This document shows, piece after piece, positions 36,755 through 52,011 of a stretch of DNA of 64,000 bases. Both the position numbers and the translations under genes were made by a program. The notes under the pieces are model-generated. The model was not told the origin of the DNA, searched no databases, and was given only the letters and a program-made list of their open reading frames with translations. Each line of letters opens with the position of its first letter. Positions within the stretch are counted from its first letter, which is position 1. This stretch comes from Dermatophagoides farinae (taxonomy: Eukaryota > Arthropoda > Arachnida > Sarcoptiformes > Pyroglyphidae), in contig NC_134680.1 in the NCBI RefSeq assembly GCF_024713945.1, positions 3,930,001 to 3,994,000 on the forward strand, in the 5' to 3' direction.

Positions 36755-39700
36755 ACATTCGTGTGTAGCATATTGACTTGATTTGTGCGTTTGTTTTTTT
36801 TTTGTTGGAAACAATTTGGTTCGAAAACTTTTCTCTCTTTTTTTTTGCTGCTAGGAAATTTCTAAACACACACACACGCACGCACACACACGCCCTGTCA
36901 GCCGATTAATTAATGAATTGCTTTAAATTTTTTTTTAAAATATAATTATTACCGAAAAATTAGATAAAAAAAACTTTTTCTGCTGAAACAAAACAAAACA
37001 AAACAAAAAAAATTTCATAATTATCCGCATAGGAAATCTTTCGGATTTTTTTTTCAAAAAAAAAACTTTTTCTCTTGAATTTTTGGTCGATTTTTGAATT
37101 ATCCCCAAACGAAACAAGAAGAAGAAAATGATGATTCCCCAAAAAAAAGTTATCTATTTATTTTCCAAGAAAAATTTTTTTTTGCCGCTATTTTTTCTCT
37201 ACGTTATCATAAATAAATCCATTAAACATTTTTTTGTTTTGTTTATTTCGTTTGTCAAAAAAACAATATATTCCACGACATTTGAAATTTTTTTTTAACA
37301 ACCAAATGATCCAATTGATCCATAAGATAATTCCCGAAATGGTCGTTTTGAATATTATTATTATTATTGTTGTCATAAAGCAAAAAAAAAAAAAAACAAA
37401 CGAACAAAATTGGATGCCAATTTCAAAAATTTAATCAGTTGAATTTCTCAATTCACAATTGAAATTCCATCATTATGTCTGTGTGTGTGTGTGTGCGTGT
37501 GCATGTGCGTGGGTGTGTGTGTGTGGGTGTGGGTTTATTACACAACATCGAATATAATACATTAAAAGATTATAAGAATTAGAATACATTTATCATGTAT
37601 GTATATATATGCTATTTATTTGACAAATAAACTCAAAGAAAACAGAATCATTCAGAACGAGCACGTACTCAAAAAAAACAAAACATTGTTCTAGTGTTTT
37701 ATATTTTGGTTCCCAAGAGTCTCAAAATGGTCCAAAACAATCATCATTGACATATCTTAAATATTAGTTGTTTGGGTTCGATAGTATGGTTAGGTTTATG
37801 CTGATGTTGAATCTTTATTATTATTATTATTATTCAGAATTTTGTGTACAAATACCATTTTCATTTTCTTATTTATTCATTTTTTTTTTGTTCTTTTGGT
37901 TTATTATTTTTCTATTTCAATTTATGTGAATGAAAAGAATTAGAGAGAGAGAGAGAGAGAAAAAAAAATGGAAAATTATTCGTTGTTTACCGAGTGTTTT
38001 TTTTCCATTTAGAATTTTTTTTATTATATTACCGGAAATTGATTTTCAAAATAAAATTGAACATACGTTTTTTTCCCACCAGTAATAAAGATCATTATTA
38101 TTATTACATGTGTATGTGTGTATGTTGACTATTCTGCGATTCTGCGATTTCAGTTATGTATGTATGTATTTTATCTAAAATCAAAGAATTGCTTTTCTTT
38201 AAAAATGATTGGACAAAATGTTTGCAATGGAAAAAAAAGAATATTGTTTTCTATTTGAAATGACTTTGATTTTATTGCCATTATCGTTATCAATGACATG
38301 AAGAATTTGAGAATAAAATGAAATAAACTTTGATCATTAATTTTTTTTCCCTCTCTCTCTCTCTCTTTTAAAATTTTCAAACGATTCAGGTCCAGTGTTT
38401 TTACCCATTCTGAACAGTGCTAATAATAAAATTTCATTTCAATCAAATTAAATTTTTCTCATTTTTTTGTTGTTCTCAATGATCGACATCAGTATTTATA
38501 TCCATTTATTCGGATTGATCTGAACCAAATGAAACCGTATACTATCGATGTTTTATCATTCTAAATTCTTGTGTGATAGAATTGTAATAGAAAAAAAAGT
38601 GAAAATGACATTGAAAAACCGTTGATAACAAAGAATATAAACACACACACATACAGGATCATTAATAGCATCAATGATCATCATCATCATCATTGTCTTG
38701 GTGGTAGAAAAAGAATCAAAACGGAACTTTGAGATAGTCGAAAAAAAAGCATCGCTTGATGATGATGAACCTTAATGATGATGATGATTTTTGTTTGTGC
38801 TAAATTTTTATTCTGATATTTTGATATGTGGCCATGATAATGATGATGATGATGATCGAATTGAACATGTTTTTGATGTCATTACAAACTTTTTTTTTGT
38901 ATTTTTGCTTGCTGCTTTGAAAATATCATTCCAAGATCTTTTTTTCACATTTCCTTTTCCCCTACACTACCACCACCACCACCGCTGCTTGATGATAAAA
39001 AGAATTTTATAAAAATAAAGAATAAAAAAAATGTTTCAAATTCCAGATTCTATGTTTTTTACAGACGTATTTTGTTGTTGTTGTTGTTGTTCATGAGAAA
39101 ACGTATGACGAATTTGACATGATGATACGATGAAAACAAAATGGACATTTTTTCACTTTGGTTATAGTTCCAGTAAACGAAGAAAAAAAAATGAAATAAT
39201 TGCTGCACATTTTTTTTTTGTCGGAATTTGTCATCATCGTTTTTGTTTTCGTTGTTGTTATTTGGGTTATAATTTGGACCGTACTTTATTTCACTGTTTG
39301 TCAATAGTGAATGTTGTTTGTGAATTTGGAAGTTTGTTTTGTTGAATTTTTTTTTTTTTTTTTTGAAACAAACAAAATAATAATAACCCGTCTAATCGAT
39401 ATGGATCAATGATAATTGTGTGTGTGTGTGTCTATGTTGTAGGCGTTGGATGTGTTGAACATTTGATATTCGATTTTTTTCTTTGATCATCTCAAAACAC
39501 ACACACGCCCGATGATTTAAAAACTAAATGGAAATTTTTCACTGTTTTCCATTCTTTCATTGAGCTTGAATGGTTACATTAGATCCACAGACACACACAC
39601 ACCATTGTTATGTTTAAAGTAATGTGTCTCAATACATAGAAAAATATGATGATGGAAATCGATCGATCGATTCATCGATATTTTGCAACAAATAATGTGA

Positions 39701-42700
39701 TGTGTTAATCCCAAAAAAAAATTTCATGCATTGACGTGACTCGCACACACACACACTCACACATAGATCATATTGTAGAACATTTGAACTAAATTGTCAA
39801 CTTTTTTTCTTTTGCGGTCAGAGAATGAATTTTTTTTCAGACAGAAAAATTCATAAATTCTGTTTATTTATCATCATCAATATGGACACGTTTTGGTGGC
39901 ATAATGTCGAATATTTTTTTTTGAAAGTGATCAAACATATTGATGATGTCAATCAGGATTTATTCAAAGGTTTCATCATTAATTTGGAGTTTGTTTTCCA
40001 ATTTTAAATTGTCAAAATAATGACATTTATTTTTTTCCAACAATTCATTATTTCATTTTATCCATCCACATTCTTTTGTCAAACAAATCAATCACACAAG
40101 CACAATAACAATAAATTTTTTTCCTTTAAAGTTGTTGAAATAAACAACAAAAAAAAATACCGTTGATAATGATCCAGGAACAAAAAAAAATGAAAAAGCA
40201 ATATTTGTATACAATGATAACAATGGCAGTCAATCAAATCAACCTTTTTTGTTCGGTCCCATACACACACACACACACACAATGTCATCATCATCGACGT
40301 ATTTTTTTTGTTGTTGTTCCTTTTTATTCTCCTAACAAGCGAAAAAACAGAATGAGTAAAAAAAAACTTTAGACAAACATGAATTTATATTTAGTGTTTT
40401 CGGTAATCGGATTTGTTTTAATAATTTTTTTTTCATTCATTCATTCTAAAATAACCAAAAGAGAAATGTTGAAAAATTCATTCACTTAACGGATACTGTT
40501 GTTGTTACTGGCGTTTTTTTTTTGCCACTGGAAACAACGTTTTCAACAAGAGTTTTTATTTTCTTCTCTACTCCATGTTTCAATGTCGATGATTATAATG
40601 ATGTGTGTGTGTGTGTGAGTGCCTGAATGTAGCAAGTTTTTTTTCCTGTTTTTTTTTTGTTTGTCTTTGTCTTTGTATTTTATCTTTCTTTTTTTTGTTT
40701 GTTTCATTCGTTCATTCATTTTGTGAATCGTAATAATAATAATAAACGATTTTTTTTCAATTACATTGATTGTAATGATAAAACACGAATCAGAAAAAAA
40801 GAAGAATTTACTTTCTTTCTAATTTCAAAAAAAACTAGAATTTAGAATCTAGAATTGTTGTTGTTATACTGCTGCCCCGCACACACACATACACACACAC
40901 ACACTGACCACTTGTCTAACATTGGTGCAATCAAGTTTTTTCTCCACCAATAAACATTGGTGATTCTTATTTCTTTTCAGTTTTGATTTTTGATTCCTTA
41001 AATTCTGGATTCTATCACATTATCATCATAATCATCGTAGATAAAGTACAAACTAAATAACTAAAATTAGAAATTCTGAAATGAAATTGAATTAGATGAA
41101 ATTAAATTCTTTTTCATTCAGTTCAATTCAATTAAATTAATTTTTATTTTGACCAATGATGATTCTTTATATCCAGTGCTGTGTGTGTGTTCTTTTTTTT
41201 CCTTTTTCTCTGTTTCTATGATTTGATCAATGTCAAAACCAGAAAAAATAAAATTTAACAAGTAGAATTTTGATTGTTTATAACGGGAATTACCGGGGCC
41301 CGTTTGTCGGAGGTTGATAATTTCAGAATTAATATCCGGTCCACTATTTATTTATAGAATGAAAAATTGATTTATTTGAATGAACTTTGTGTGTGTGTGA
41401 TGTATGTAGTTGGCAACAATTTTCCGTTAACCTAAAATAAGAAATAAACTGCAAAAAAAAATAAAATAAATTTGGCCCCGAAGGTAGAATAAATAAAAAT
41501 AAATTCTACAACAACAACAACAGCAATAACGAGAGATTGTCATCGCCTTTTTTCAGGTTTAAACTGATGAAATATATTTTCATCAGTTTTCAAAAAAAAA
41601 TTTCAATTTTTGATTCTGATCTTATGCACTTATTTGACTTGTGTGTGTGTGTGTGTGTGTGCATAAGACGAAATAAAATTCAGTTCCGTTTGTACTACCA
41701 GTACAAAGTACACACATTATTTTCATGCCCGCTGGCAATAGTGAATTGGAATGATTTTTCGCAATCGTCGTCGTCGTCGTCGTCGTTGATATTTCAATGT
41801 GAAAAAAGTTTCAATTTTTTGCTTTCTGATCACTTCAATCATTTTTTTCTGTTTTGGTGTTTTTTTTTGTATTTTCATTTTCAGTTTCATTTCTTATCAA
41901 AACTTTTTCTTCAGTGTATTTATTTGTCCAATTTCAAGTCAATATATACTATAGAAAAAGAAAAAAAAATCATTGTTTCCCTTGAATCGATCCATCAACG
42001 ACGATGACGATGACGATTGTCATCAATCGCACCAAAAAAAAAGATGTTAGCATTAAGCCAGTAACAAAAAAAAACTTGATGTTCTGATTCGATGATGAAA
42101 ACCGAATTTGGATGATGAATTTTTTTTTTCATTTTGTTCAAAATATGTTCCAAAAATCCATTACATCCATATCTTTTCAAAAATGATTGAAATTGAAATT
42201 GTGTGTGTGTGTGGGCAAACATTCCAATTCTTCATGTCTTATAGTGAAAAAAAGGATGAAATAATAATTTCACTTGAATTTGCCTGTTACGATGATGATG
42301 ATGAAAATGCTTTTACTTTTTGAGAGAGAAAAAAAAATCACTTGAGTTTATTATTGATATTGGCAATGGATTGCTGCTGCTAAAAGCGATTGAATTTTCC
42401 ATTTTTTTTTCTCTCTTTTCCATTCTTATATTCTTTATATATTTCTTATCATTATTTTCATCACAAGTATTTCAAAATTAGAAAATCTGAATAGTTTGCA
42501 GTTATTTCATTTAACATTCTAGCATTACATCTTGATTTTGATTTTGATTATTGTTCATTGTGTTTGCATGAAGAAAGTGAGAAGTAAAATCAAATCAATT
42601 ATTATTGTTTGCAACCAGAATTTGACAAATTTCTAGTGCTTTTTTCCAATCTCAATTCCTAACAATTTTTTTTTCAATCATCATCATATGAAAAATTATT

Positions 42701-45700
42701 AATAATACAATAAATTGAATTTAATTTGGTCAGAAAACATAACATGGTTCGTATATAATTATGGACCATTGATAATGTACAGTGATTGGTTGATAATCGA
42801 ATTGATGGAATACTTAATCAAGCAAGCACAAATAATCATTGATAAATAGATGAATGAAACGAATAAATAATTTTCAATTAGTATTTTCAAGGGGAAAAAA
42901 ATTCTTTCCACTAGAATTTTTCGTTTGTGCACACACACAGACATAATGCAAAAACAACAACAACAACAACAACAGGACAAAAATATGTGAACAAGAATGA
43001 ATGTAGAAAAAAAAAATTCCATTCATCGACACAATTTTTTTGTGTGTTTCAGAAATATTTTTCTATATTTTCCATCTGAATGATTCTGAGCCATTTCATT
43101 TTCCAGTGCTGATGATGATCACACTGTGTGATTGAGCTCATCTATTTGGCCATAACAACCAATAATGGCCATATGGATTTGTTTGAATATTTGAATTAGA
43201 AAAAAAAGTCTGTCCTTTTTTTTTGCCCATCAATTGTTTGCGAACCAAAACATTATACATTGAAATGTGCAATACTCAAAAAGAAAAAAATTCTCATTCA
43301 TTCATTTCTAAACACAAACAAAACAAAAATAAAACATTTCAAAATCTTTTTTTTCGATTCTAAAGCGCAATTCTAAAGCTAAACGAAACAATTTTGAATT
43401 GAATTGTAATCAGAATGATTCTTTTGAATTTTCCATCCATCCACTGTCTGTTCTACTACTGTGTTACTAGAATACTTGTAATCAAATGACCAAGTGGATC
43501 GTTATGTTGTACTTGTAGTTGCAAGTAGTAGCAGTAGTAGTAGTTTGTATATCAAAATAAATGGACATTTAGATATTTGATGTTTTTTGTTTCTTTTTTG
43601 TTGTTGTTGTTGTTCGGTTATCAAATTGTCTCGTTTTTTTTTCTCTTTTCTCCACTATACTCTATCCGATCTTGAGTTCATCACAATCATCGGTTACACA
43701 TCGATATCGTTTTGGATACAGATAGGAAAAAAAATTGTCCCATTTTTTTATTGTCAAATACAATGAACATCGCCGTTACACACATTGTCATTGATGATGA
43801 TGATGATGGCTATCAGTACCGGAAATAAAAGTATCCGATACATGTTTAGTTTCCGAATCAATGAAAAGAAAAAATACAAATTGTCTGTGTGTGTGTGTGT
43901 TTTGTTCTGTTTCCTCGAATTTTTTTTTTTTTTGGTTATTCATTGAATTTTTTTTCTTTATGTCTCTGTCTTGTTTTATTCTTACTGCTTTTTCATCTTG
44001 GAACAATGATGCATGATTGATCTGTGTGTTTGTATGTTGTTCAATCAGAATAAAGAACAAAAGAAAAAGTTCTCGATTTACTTATACACACACGATACAC
44101 AATTCGGTTTATTCGTTTATTTTCTTGTTACTTCATTTACAATTCTTTATTTGGCCGTCATTCAAATTAGGTTGATGATTTGAAAATACGTTGTTTGCTT
44201 TATTCGATTTTTGATATTGTATTAATTTCAATTGATTAAATGATAATGATGATGTTTGAATTTATTTTATTTTTTTTAAATTCCATTTGAATTCAATTAG
44301 ATTTGTTTGGTTAAATCATTCATATGGATGAAAATATTTTTAGCTGCTGATGATGATTTTAAATGTTTTTTTTTTGCAATTTGATCAAATCTGTAAACAA
44401 AAACCAATGAAAACAGCGAATTAATGAGAAAAAATCAAAAAAAGATGTTTATTCAAGACAATCGACAATTTACTCTTATCTATAATTGTATGAAAGTAAA
44501 AAAAAAATGAATGAATGTCTCTTGGTTTTTTCCCTTGTTCCACCATAACCATCACCAATTCGTGTATGGATTCTATATGGAGAATCGATTTCGGTTGATT
44601 TGGTTTTTTTTCTTTTTGTGGTCAATGATTGAATTGACTAAGAATAAAGAGAGAGAGAGAGATAGAAAAAAAGAAAAGAATTCTACCGAATCAAAAACAC
44701 ATTCCACAAATTCTTTATATGGCTATTTCATTAAGAGAAATTCTTCGATTTTTCTTTTTCTTCCTCTTTTTTTGTTGTTGTCGTTGTTGTTGTTGTTTTT
44801 GTTTTCATTTGAACTGTTCCATTGGATTTATTGTTCATTATTGTCTAATGAACAATAACCACAACTAAACAATTGGTAATTGATTATTCATTTGGAAGCA
44901 ACAACGATTCTGATTTCAGAAGTATATGTATGTTTAAACATTGAACAAATTCATTGATTTCTGTCATTTGCAGTCATACTATATTTCTAATTTTAATTCC
45001 ATTCATTCATCCATCCATCCATCCATTCTTACATTTATATGTGAATCAATGGAATTTTTTCGGAATCTGGGTCAGAATTTCTTTCTAATGAAAATTCTAT
45101 ATTTAAAAAAAAATACAAAAAAGCCAATGAACAAATATTTGTGAAAAACACAAAACAAAAAACAGCTAAATCCTCAATTCATCATCATCTCATTTTATTC
45201 ATTCATGTACATAGAATCAGAAAGAAAATGATTTTGTTTTTTCTTCTGATTAAATGAATTTTTTGTTTCTCGCACTCACACACACACATTTTATCACTTT
45301 GTAAATTCTTAAGCAAAGAATCTCTCGTGAGAATATCCTAAGGACAAGACAAAAGGAAAAAAAACATCAACGTCTCATCATTTCTCATATTCAATCATCG
45401 TCATCATCTTGTTTGTTTTCCTGTTGATTTTTTTTTTTTTGATTGAATATAAACTAAAACAATGGCTAAAAAAAATTTAACAAAGCTAAACTTTTTTTTG
45501 TGCAGAATCAGCTGCCTTAATAAAATTGTTGTAGTTGTTGTTGTTTATTCTTCTGCTTTTAGCCTGTCGAAATAACAAGCAAAAAATAAAAAAAGAAAAA
45601 TGCTAAACTAAGAATATGATCCAAAACGATTCAAGTACACACACACACAAAACACCTCGTCCAAACACAGACACTTGTCTTGTTTTTGGAACGCCTTGCA

Positions 45701-47566
45701 ACATAATTTTTACAATTTTTTTTGTTTTTGTTTGTTTGTTGTTTTAGCTGTTAAAACTTCTTGAATATTTGTTTTTCTTTCCAAAATTCTTGTATACAAT
45801 GTTTGATTGAAAATTGAACTTCATCATCATGATAACATCCTAAACAGAAAAAAAATCTGTCAGTACTATATTTTTGTGTGTGTGTGTCATGTGAAGAAAA
45901 TTCAAAGAATCCACCATAAAAAAATCTACACACACACACATTCTGATAGTTTAAGGTATTTTGATAAAAGAAAGAAAAAAGTTTTCCAGAAAAAAAAATG
46001 CAATGAAAAGTGCAATTTTTCATTTCGGAAAGAATTCTATTCACCTTTTCCACTAATTCACTTACTCTTTATCTATTTCTCTTGTGTGAATGAGCGAAAG
46101 AGAGAGAGACGAAGAAGAAACTATGGAAACAACCAATCAACCACATCATGATCGTCATCATAATGAATAATGAATGAGATGAGAGAGAGAGAGAGAGAAA
46201 GCATCAGTATTCGAGTGATGGACGAATTATAGGCGAAAAAAATTTTTTTTTTCGGTTATTATTATAATCGTCCAACAATAATGATCATGATGATGAAGAT
46301 GACGAGATAATGATGATGATGATGATGATGATGATGATAGCATTAGTAATAATGATTATTATTATTTATTAATAATCATAATCATAATCATAACAACTGT
46401 TCATTTTAATAAATAAATGAATAGAATAGAATGTGTCAATCCATTTGTTTTGTTTTTTCAACACCATTTTATTATTATGTTTCGTAATATATGTTGAAAT
46501 CCCATCATCATCATCATCATTGCTGACGATTGAAAGCATAGGAAAGCTAATTTTCTAACCAATTTTATTCCATACATCGATAGATTCTTTCAGTGTTGAT
46601 GAGAATCAACGCTTATTATTATTATTATTATTGAATGTGTGTATATATATCAATCAGTCAGTATAAATTTGATGGGTAAAAGAATATAAAAAAGAAAAAG
46701 GTTTTGGTTGCCTAGTTCGATTCTGTTTTTTTTTTTTTTTTTGGTTCAGTTGATTTTTTTTTCAAATAAATTATGAATGATATTTCATTCAGTTTTTATG
46801 TTATTTTTTCTGGAGCAAAGAAAAAAAATTGCAACATATATTTTGGGTACAGCTCGATCGTTACCATCATCAAATCCATTTGCTGGAACTGGTTTGTTTT
46901 CTCTCTCTCTTACTCGTTTTTATTTCAATTGAAAATTACGTTGAAATTTTTCTTGTGTTTTTCATTTTTTTTTCTCTTCCTGGTTGGTTGGTTGTTCCCT
47001 TGATACTATTTTATGGTCGTTCATCATCGTCGTCATGATCACATTTCAAATTTTGGAAATTTTTTTTACGTTTTTTTTCTGATTCAAATAAATTATTAAA
47101 TCATCAACAATTTAAAAGAAATTAACAATTTTTTTTCTTTGGCTGAAATAAAATGAAAAATAGACCACAGTGCTCGATAATCTTGATTCCATTGAAACAC
47201 ACATTGATGCGATTGTATCGTTCATCATAATCGATTATTATCCATAATCATTGATTTCTCCATCAATATATTACGAATGACGATACTTATTATCATCTTC
47301 ATCATCAATGGGAATTTTTGTTTTATACCCAAAATATCACATCTTCAATTCAAAATCATATATTCAATAATGAATAAATAAATAATAATCATAATCATGA
47401 TCATCATCTTTGTAAACAAGAAAATTGTATCCTCAAAAAAAAGCTGGATTAACGCTAATGATAATGATAATGATGATGATCCTTTTTTTTCTAGTTTCGT
47501 TTCATTTCATCCATTTGATCCCCATCATTTTTTTTTTGTTTGTTTGTTTATTTTCATTGTCAATAG
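36755..47566. other. No gene recognised; long repeat-rich stretch
   Basis: About 10.8 kb of homopolymers, CA/GT, GAGA, ATC and GTT runs. A small GC-rich hairpin (AACGGG/CCCGTT) is at 41282-41304 and an AT-only inverted region at about 46345-46385. The ATG run at 46310-46338 is the longest trinucleotide tract. Open frames such as 41537-42007, 44511-44858 and 45807-46151 translate repeats and phenylalanine runs. Confidence 0.45.
46310..46338. repeat. (ATG)n trinucleotide run
   Basis: Nine or ten units, followed by an AT-only inverted region. Confidence 0.9.
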
Positions 47567-47653
47567 AATTCAACCAGAATTCTCCTCTTGTGTTGATATG
47601 AGTGGTTCTGTCCAATTAATAGTAATACCAGCGGAAAAAAAAGAAATTTCCTG
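47567..47653. other. 87-nt exon-like island, strand uncertain
   Basis: On the plus strand a T-rich tract ending GTCAATAG precedes 87 nt bounded by a GTAATA donor. It has symmetric phase and encodes IQPEFSSCVDMSGSVQLIVI and then PAEKKEIS. On the minus strand the same DNA ends a frame with AGITINWTEPLISTQEENSG-stop, with an acceptor TTTATTAG just upstream and AATAAA about 22 nt past the stop. One of these may be a real exon; no family is recognised. Confidence 0.3.
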
Positions 47654-49280
47654 GTAATAATCTAATAAACGCAAAAATATTTTCGTTTCAGGACACACAC
47701 GCAAAAAAAAGGCAAAGTTTAAGACCTTATTTCGCACACTTTTTAATAAAATGAAGATATATGAGATTCTCATCCTCTATATGATGATGATGATCTTACC
47801 TTTACCCCGTGAAATGGAATCAAATATAAATCAAGAAAAAGTAAATCAAAAAAAAATTTCATTCAAAAGAGCTATTTATTTTGATTAGTGTGAACGGGGA
47901 AAAAAAATTTTCCAATAATAATAATTTAGATAGATGAATGCATGCAATGGAATGATGGTTTTTTTCTCTATTCCAAAAAAAAATAAAAAATAAAAACATG
48001 TTCCAGAATTCCGGCTAAAAAGCGAGAGAGAGAGAGAGGTAATTTACTTCACACACACGCACACATAAATCTAGTTATAGTACATTGTTGTATATTTTGT
48101 TTTCATGCATCATTATTATTATTATTATTATTACACATTTTACCGTTATAAATCATTGATAAATCGATTCTGATGCCTGATGCCTGGATCACCACAACAA
48201 TGCCCTTTATCACCTTTATGTGGATAATAAAAAAAAAATTTTTGCATTTTTGTTCGTGAAATGTATACTTTTCGATTTTGTTTTTTTTCCCATTTGAATC
48301 GACGCATTTGATGATGGATCGAATTTCTAGATTTCCAGTCTGTGGCTTACTAGTCCTTTTTTTATCGAACACATAGATCCAATCACAAACATTTTTGGTT
48401 GTTATGTCAATATCATCGCCAAACACACACACACACACACAAAAAACAGAATAAAATGTGTGTGTGTGTGTGTGACGAAAGAAAAAACCGAGAAAATCAC
48501 ACAAGGGATCAACATCCTTTATTTTCTGGATCGATATTTGTGATTATTATCAATGATGAAAAAAAATAGGCAACGAACCAAAATAAAAATCTATCGAAAA
48601 AAAAATAAACCAAAAGTTCTAAACCGAAAATTCCAAATCAAAACACTAGATGAACCGAAACAAACCGACAACAACAATAGATTCTTATTTTTTTTATTTT
48701 TATTGAGGCCTTGTTGTTTTCCACTTTTTTTCGGTGCTGATTTTTTTTTGTTTTTTTCTGAGATTTTCATATTTACACTATATAATGCATTTGTTTTGTC
48801 TGTTTGGATGGAAACAACACAGTCGGTGGTCATCTGATATTTTTTTTTCCTTTTTGGATTTTTTTTTACAAATATTGAAATATGAAAATCCGTAAGGATA
48901 ATAAAATATCTAAAAAAAAGTTTTCCATAAGAAAAGAAAATAATAAGCCACAATCACACGCACGACTGTCATCATTCTCACTACAACATCATCATCTATG
49001 TGTTTTTTTTTTCTTCTAGTCCACTCAAGTTTTTTTTTTATTATCAAACGGTTAGTTATATCTCATTTCTTGTATTGTGTTGTGTTGATATTATATCCGA
49101 TTCCTGCTGTGACCTGATGTTTAAAATAAATGAATGAATGAATGAGATGGATGAACATTTCTATTATATAACAAAAAAAAAGATTAACCCTGAATATATC
49201 TTGACAATAGAAAAAAAATTGTTTGACTTTATCATCGATGATAATATGGCCTTAAAATTGTTTTTTTTTAATTTTATTTT

Positions 49281-49325
<45 letters not shown>

Positions 49326-52011
49326 TTGAAATAGCATTGCTATGCAGAAATTATTTTTTTCCCCTTTATATGTGTTCATCATTGATTCATTTTTTTTTTT
49401 TTTTGCTATTCACATTCAATACGAAAAAAAATTCGTACATTTCAAAGATAAAAGATAACATTACATAATGTGTGTGTGTTTGTGTGTTTATATAGCTAAA
49501 TGCTAGGACACAATAGCTGAATTTATATATTATATCGTACAAATAACGGTAATGATTGTAGTAGCAATGTTTTGGTGGTGGTATGTGTTATTTTCATGAT
49601 AAATAAAATGGAACAGAATGAATTATACACATTCTTCTTTTTTTTCCGGATTCCAAATACTGCTGCTTCTGCTGCAAATCATCATCAAAACGTTTACACA
49701 TTTTCTGGCTGTTGACTGCTGATGCTGACTGTTGTTGGAACAATTTCCTTTATACACACACACACACACACACGCAAACAACAAACGAAATACAAGTCGA
49801 TTTATTTAGTCGCTTTCAGTCATCATCATCATCATCATCATTGTCGTTAGTGGTTGTCTATAGAATATGTGTGATGCTAAACACTAAAAGAATGGCGAAA
49901 AATTTATTTTTTTTCCGCTTTTTCATTCGAAAATATGCGCGCGTCATTTATTGTTAAATGTCTGTGTATGTGTGTCTGTGTGTATGTGTGTTGAAAAAAA
50001 TTGTTCACCACCACTAACTATCATCGTCATCATCACGATTCTGGAACCAACCGTTCCAAGATTCAAATTGGTAATCGTCATCAAAAAAAGAAGAAGAATC
50101 TAAACATTCATTCAAAAATGATTGTAATTTGAAATGAAATAAAAATAATGTGATGATACAGTACTGTGACATAGAGTCGAGTCAATCGTTTATCGTGAAC
50201 ACCTGAATCAGTCATCATTCAACATTTTTTCTAATTTTCTAGTTATCCACTAATTTCATTGTTTGTTTGTTTGTTTATCTATGTGAAACAGCGTTTTTTT
50301 TCTGTGCTTGTGCATTAAAGAATTTTTTTTCAATTTTTCATTCTACTAAAAAATTAAATTTTTTATCATCATTCATCTGTGTGTCTGTCTAGCGAGCAAA
50401 AAAAAATTTTTTTGATTAAAAATTAAACAAATTATCATATTTGACATCGAAAAAAACGAAAGGTAATAAGGCGTCGTGTTTCTGGTCTTGAAATTTGTAG
50501 GTGTTTTTTTTTGCAGTTCACAATATAACATTATTATTTCATTAAAAATGAAATTTTTTCCATTTTTTTTTGCCAGAATATTCATCCATTTTTATTATTA
50601 AAAAACAATATTAGATTCACACTTTATTTTTTCGTTGTTGTTGTTGTTGTTGTTGATCGATCACTTTTGGATTCCAATTATTATTTTTTTTTTTTTTGCC
50701 AATAAATAATCCTGCCTACAGCTGATAGATTGGAATTGACTTTTTCTCACTTTATTCCCCCCCGCCCTGTTTACACAAAACGCGTGTTACGTGTGTGTGT
50801 AATATAGTTAATGAAATTTTTTTTCCTTTTCTTTTTCTCATTCATTTGTTTTTGCTTAAATTCATTTGATTTATTGCCACCACCATCTTGCCATTTTTTT
50901 TATTCAAAATAATAATCAGCGTTTTGTGGAATGGAAGAAAAAAAATTCCTTTCAAAAAAGGAAAAGGAAAAAATAATTTTTCTTCTTCGTCGATGTTGGT
51001 GCTTAGCAAAAAAACATTACTAAAATTCATTCCTTGAATTTACATGAGAATTTCATTTTTCAGACATTCATTCAACCAAACTTAATCAATGTTTCCGGAA
51101 ATTTTCTATCTTTTTTTTGTTTTTTGCTCACATTGGCTAATATAATGTTGATTTTCATGTATTCCCTTTCCATATTCCGGTGAAGCAAAGAATTGCCATT
51201 CAAATTCAATATTTCAATTTAATTATTTGAGAGAAATGAAAAAAAAACCATGAAACTTTAGAATAAATTCAAATGAATAATATTTTTTTTTCTATTTTTC
51301 TTTTCATTGCCCGTTTCAATCTAATTTTATTTTAATTAATAACAAGACATTCTAGAGAATCGGATAAAATGGCAATGGATTTTATTTTTTTCTCCAGGTT
51401 TCATTAGTCTAATAAGAGAATATATATCATTTGTAAATGTACTACATTCAAAAAAAAAGAAAGAAAGAGAGAGAGAGAGTGAATTACGACTAGAAGAAAG
51501 AATAAGAAGAAGAAGAAGAAATAAAAAACTCAGATGCTTAATGTAATGAGCCAATGATGATATTGAAGAATTTATTTTTTTCCAGCCATTAAAATATACG
51601 GTTATGTAGAATTGTGTGTGTGTGTGTGTATACAGTGTCTACTTATACCTACTATTAATTTCATTTTGAGAAGGAAAAATTGAGAATTTTTTTTACAACG
51701 AACCATTTCACAATCATCAATGAAACTGGTTTCGTTTCGTTTCATTTCATTTCAATGCTTATTTCAAATTCTGTTCACTCTGTGTGTGTGTGTGTTTGTG
51801 TAGAAACAAATTCTCTAATATTGTAGAGAAAAAAAATTATTCATTGAACATTTTGAAAATTCGTACATCTAGTTATCGTTTCGTTTTTTTTTTTTTTAAT
51901 TTCAAAAATAGGAACAACAACAACACATCATTTCAAATGAAAAATTTTCGAAAAAAAAAGAATTGAGAAATTGATTTTTTTTTTGGTGAAAAAAAAACAC
52001 AATTTGTCATC
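47654..52011. other. No gene recognised; 5' flank of the TMTC gene
   Basis: Repeat-rich DNA including a CA tract at 49282-49319, CA at 49755-49772, ATC runs and a GTT run near 50633-50654. The promoter of the TMTC gene should lie near its right end, but I see no clear TATA or initiator in this AT-rich background. Confidence 0.4.
49282..49319. repeat. (CA)n microsatellite
   Basis: About 19 uninterrupted CA units. Confidence 0.95.
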
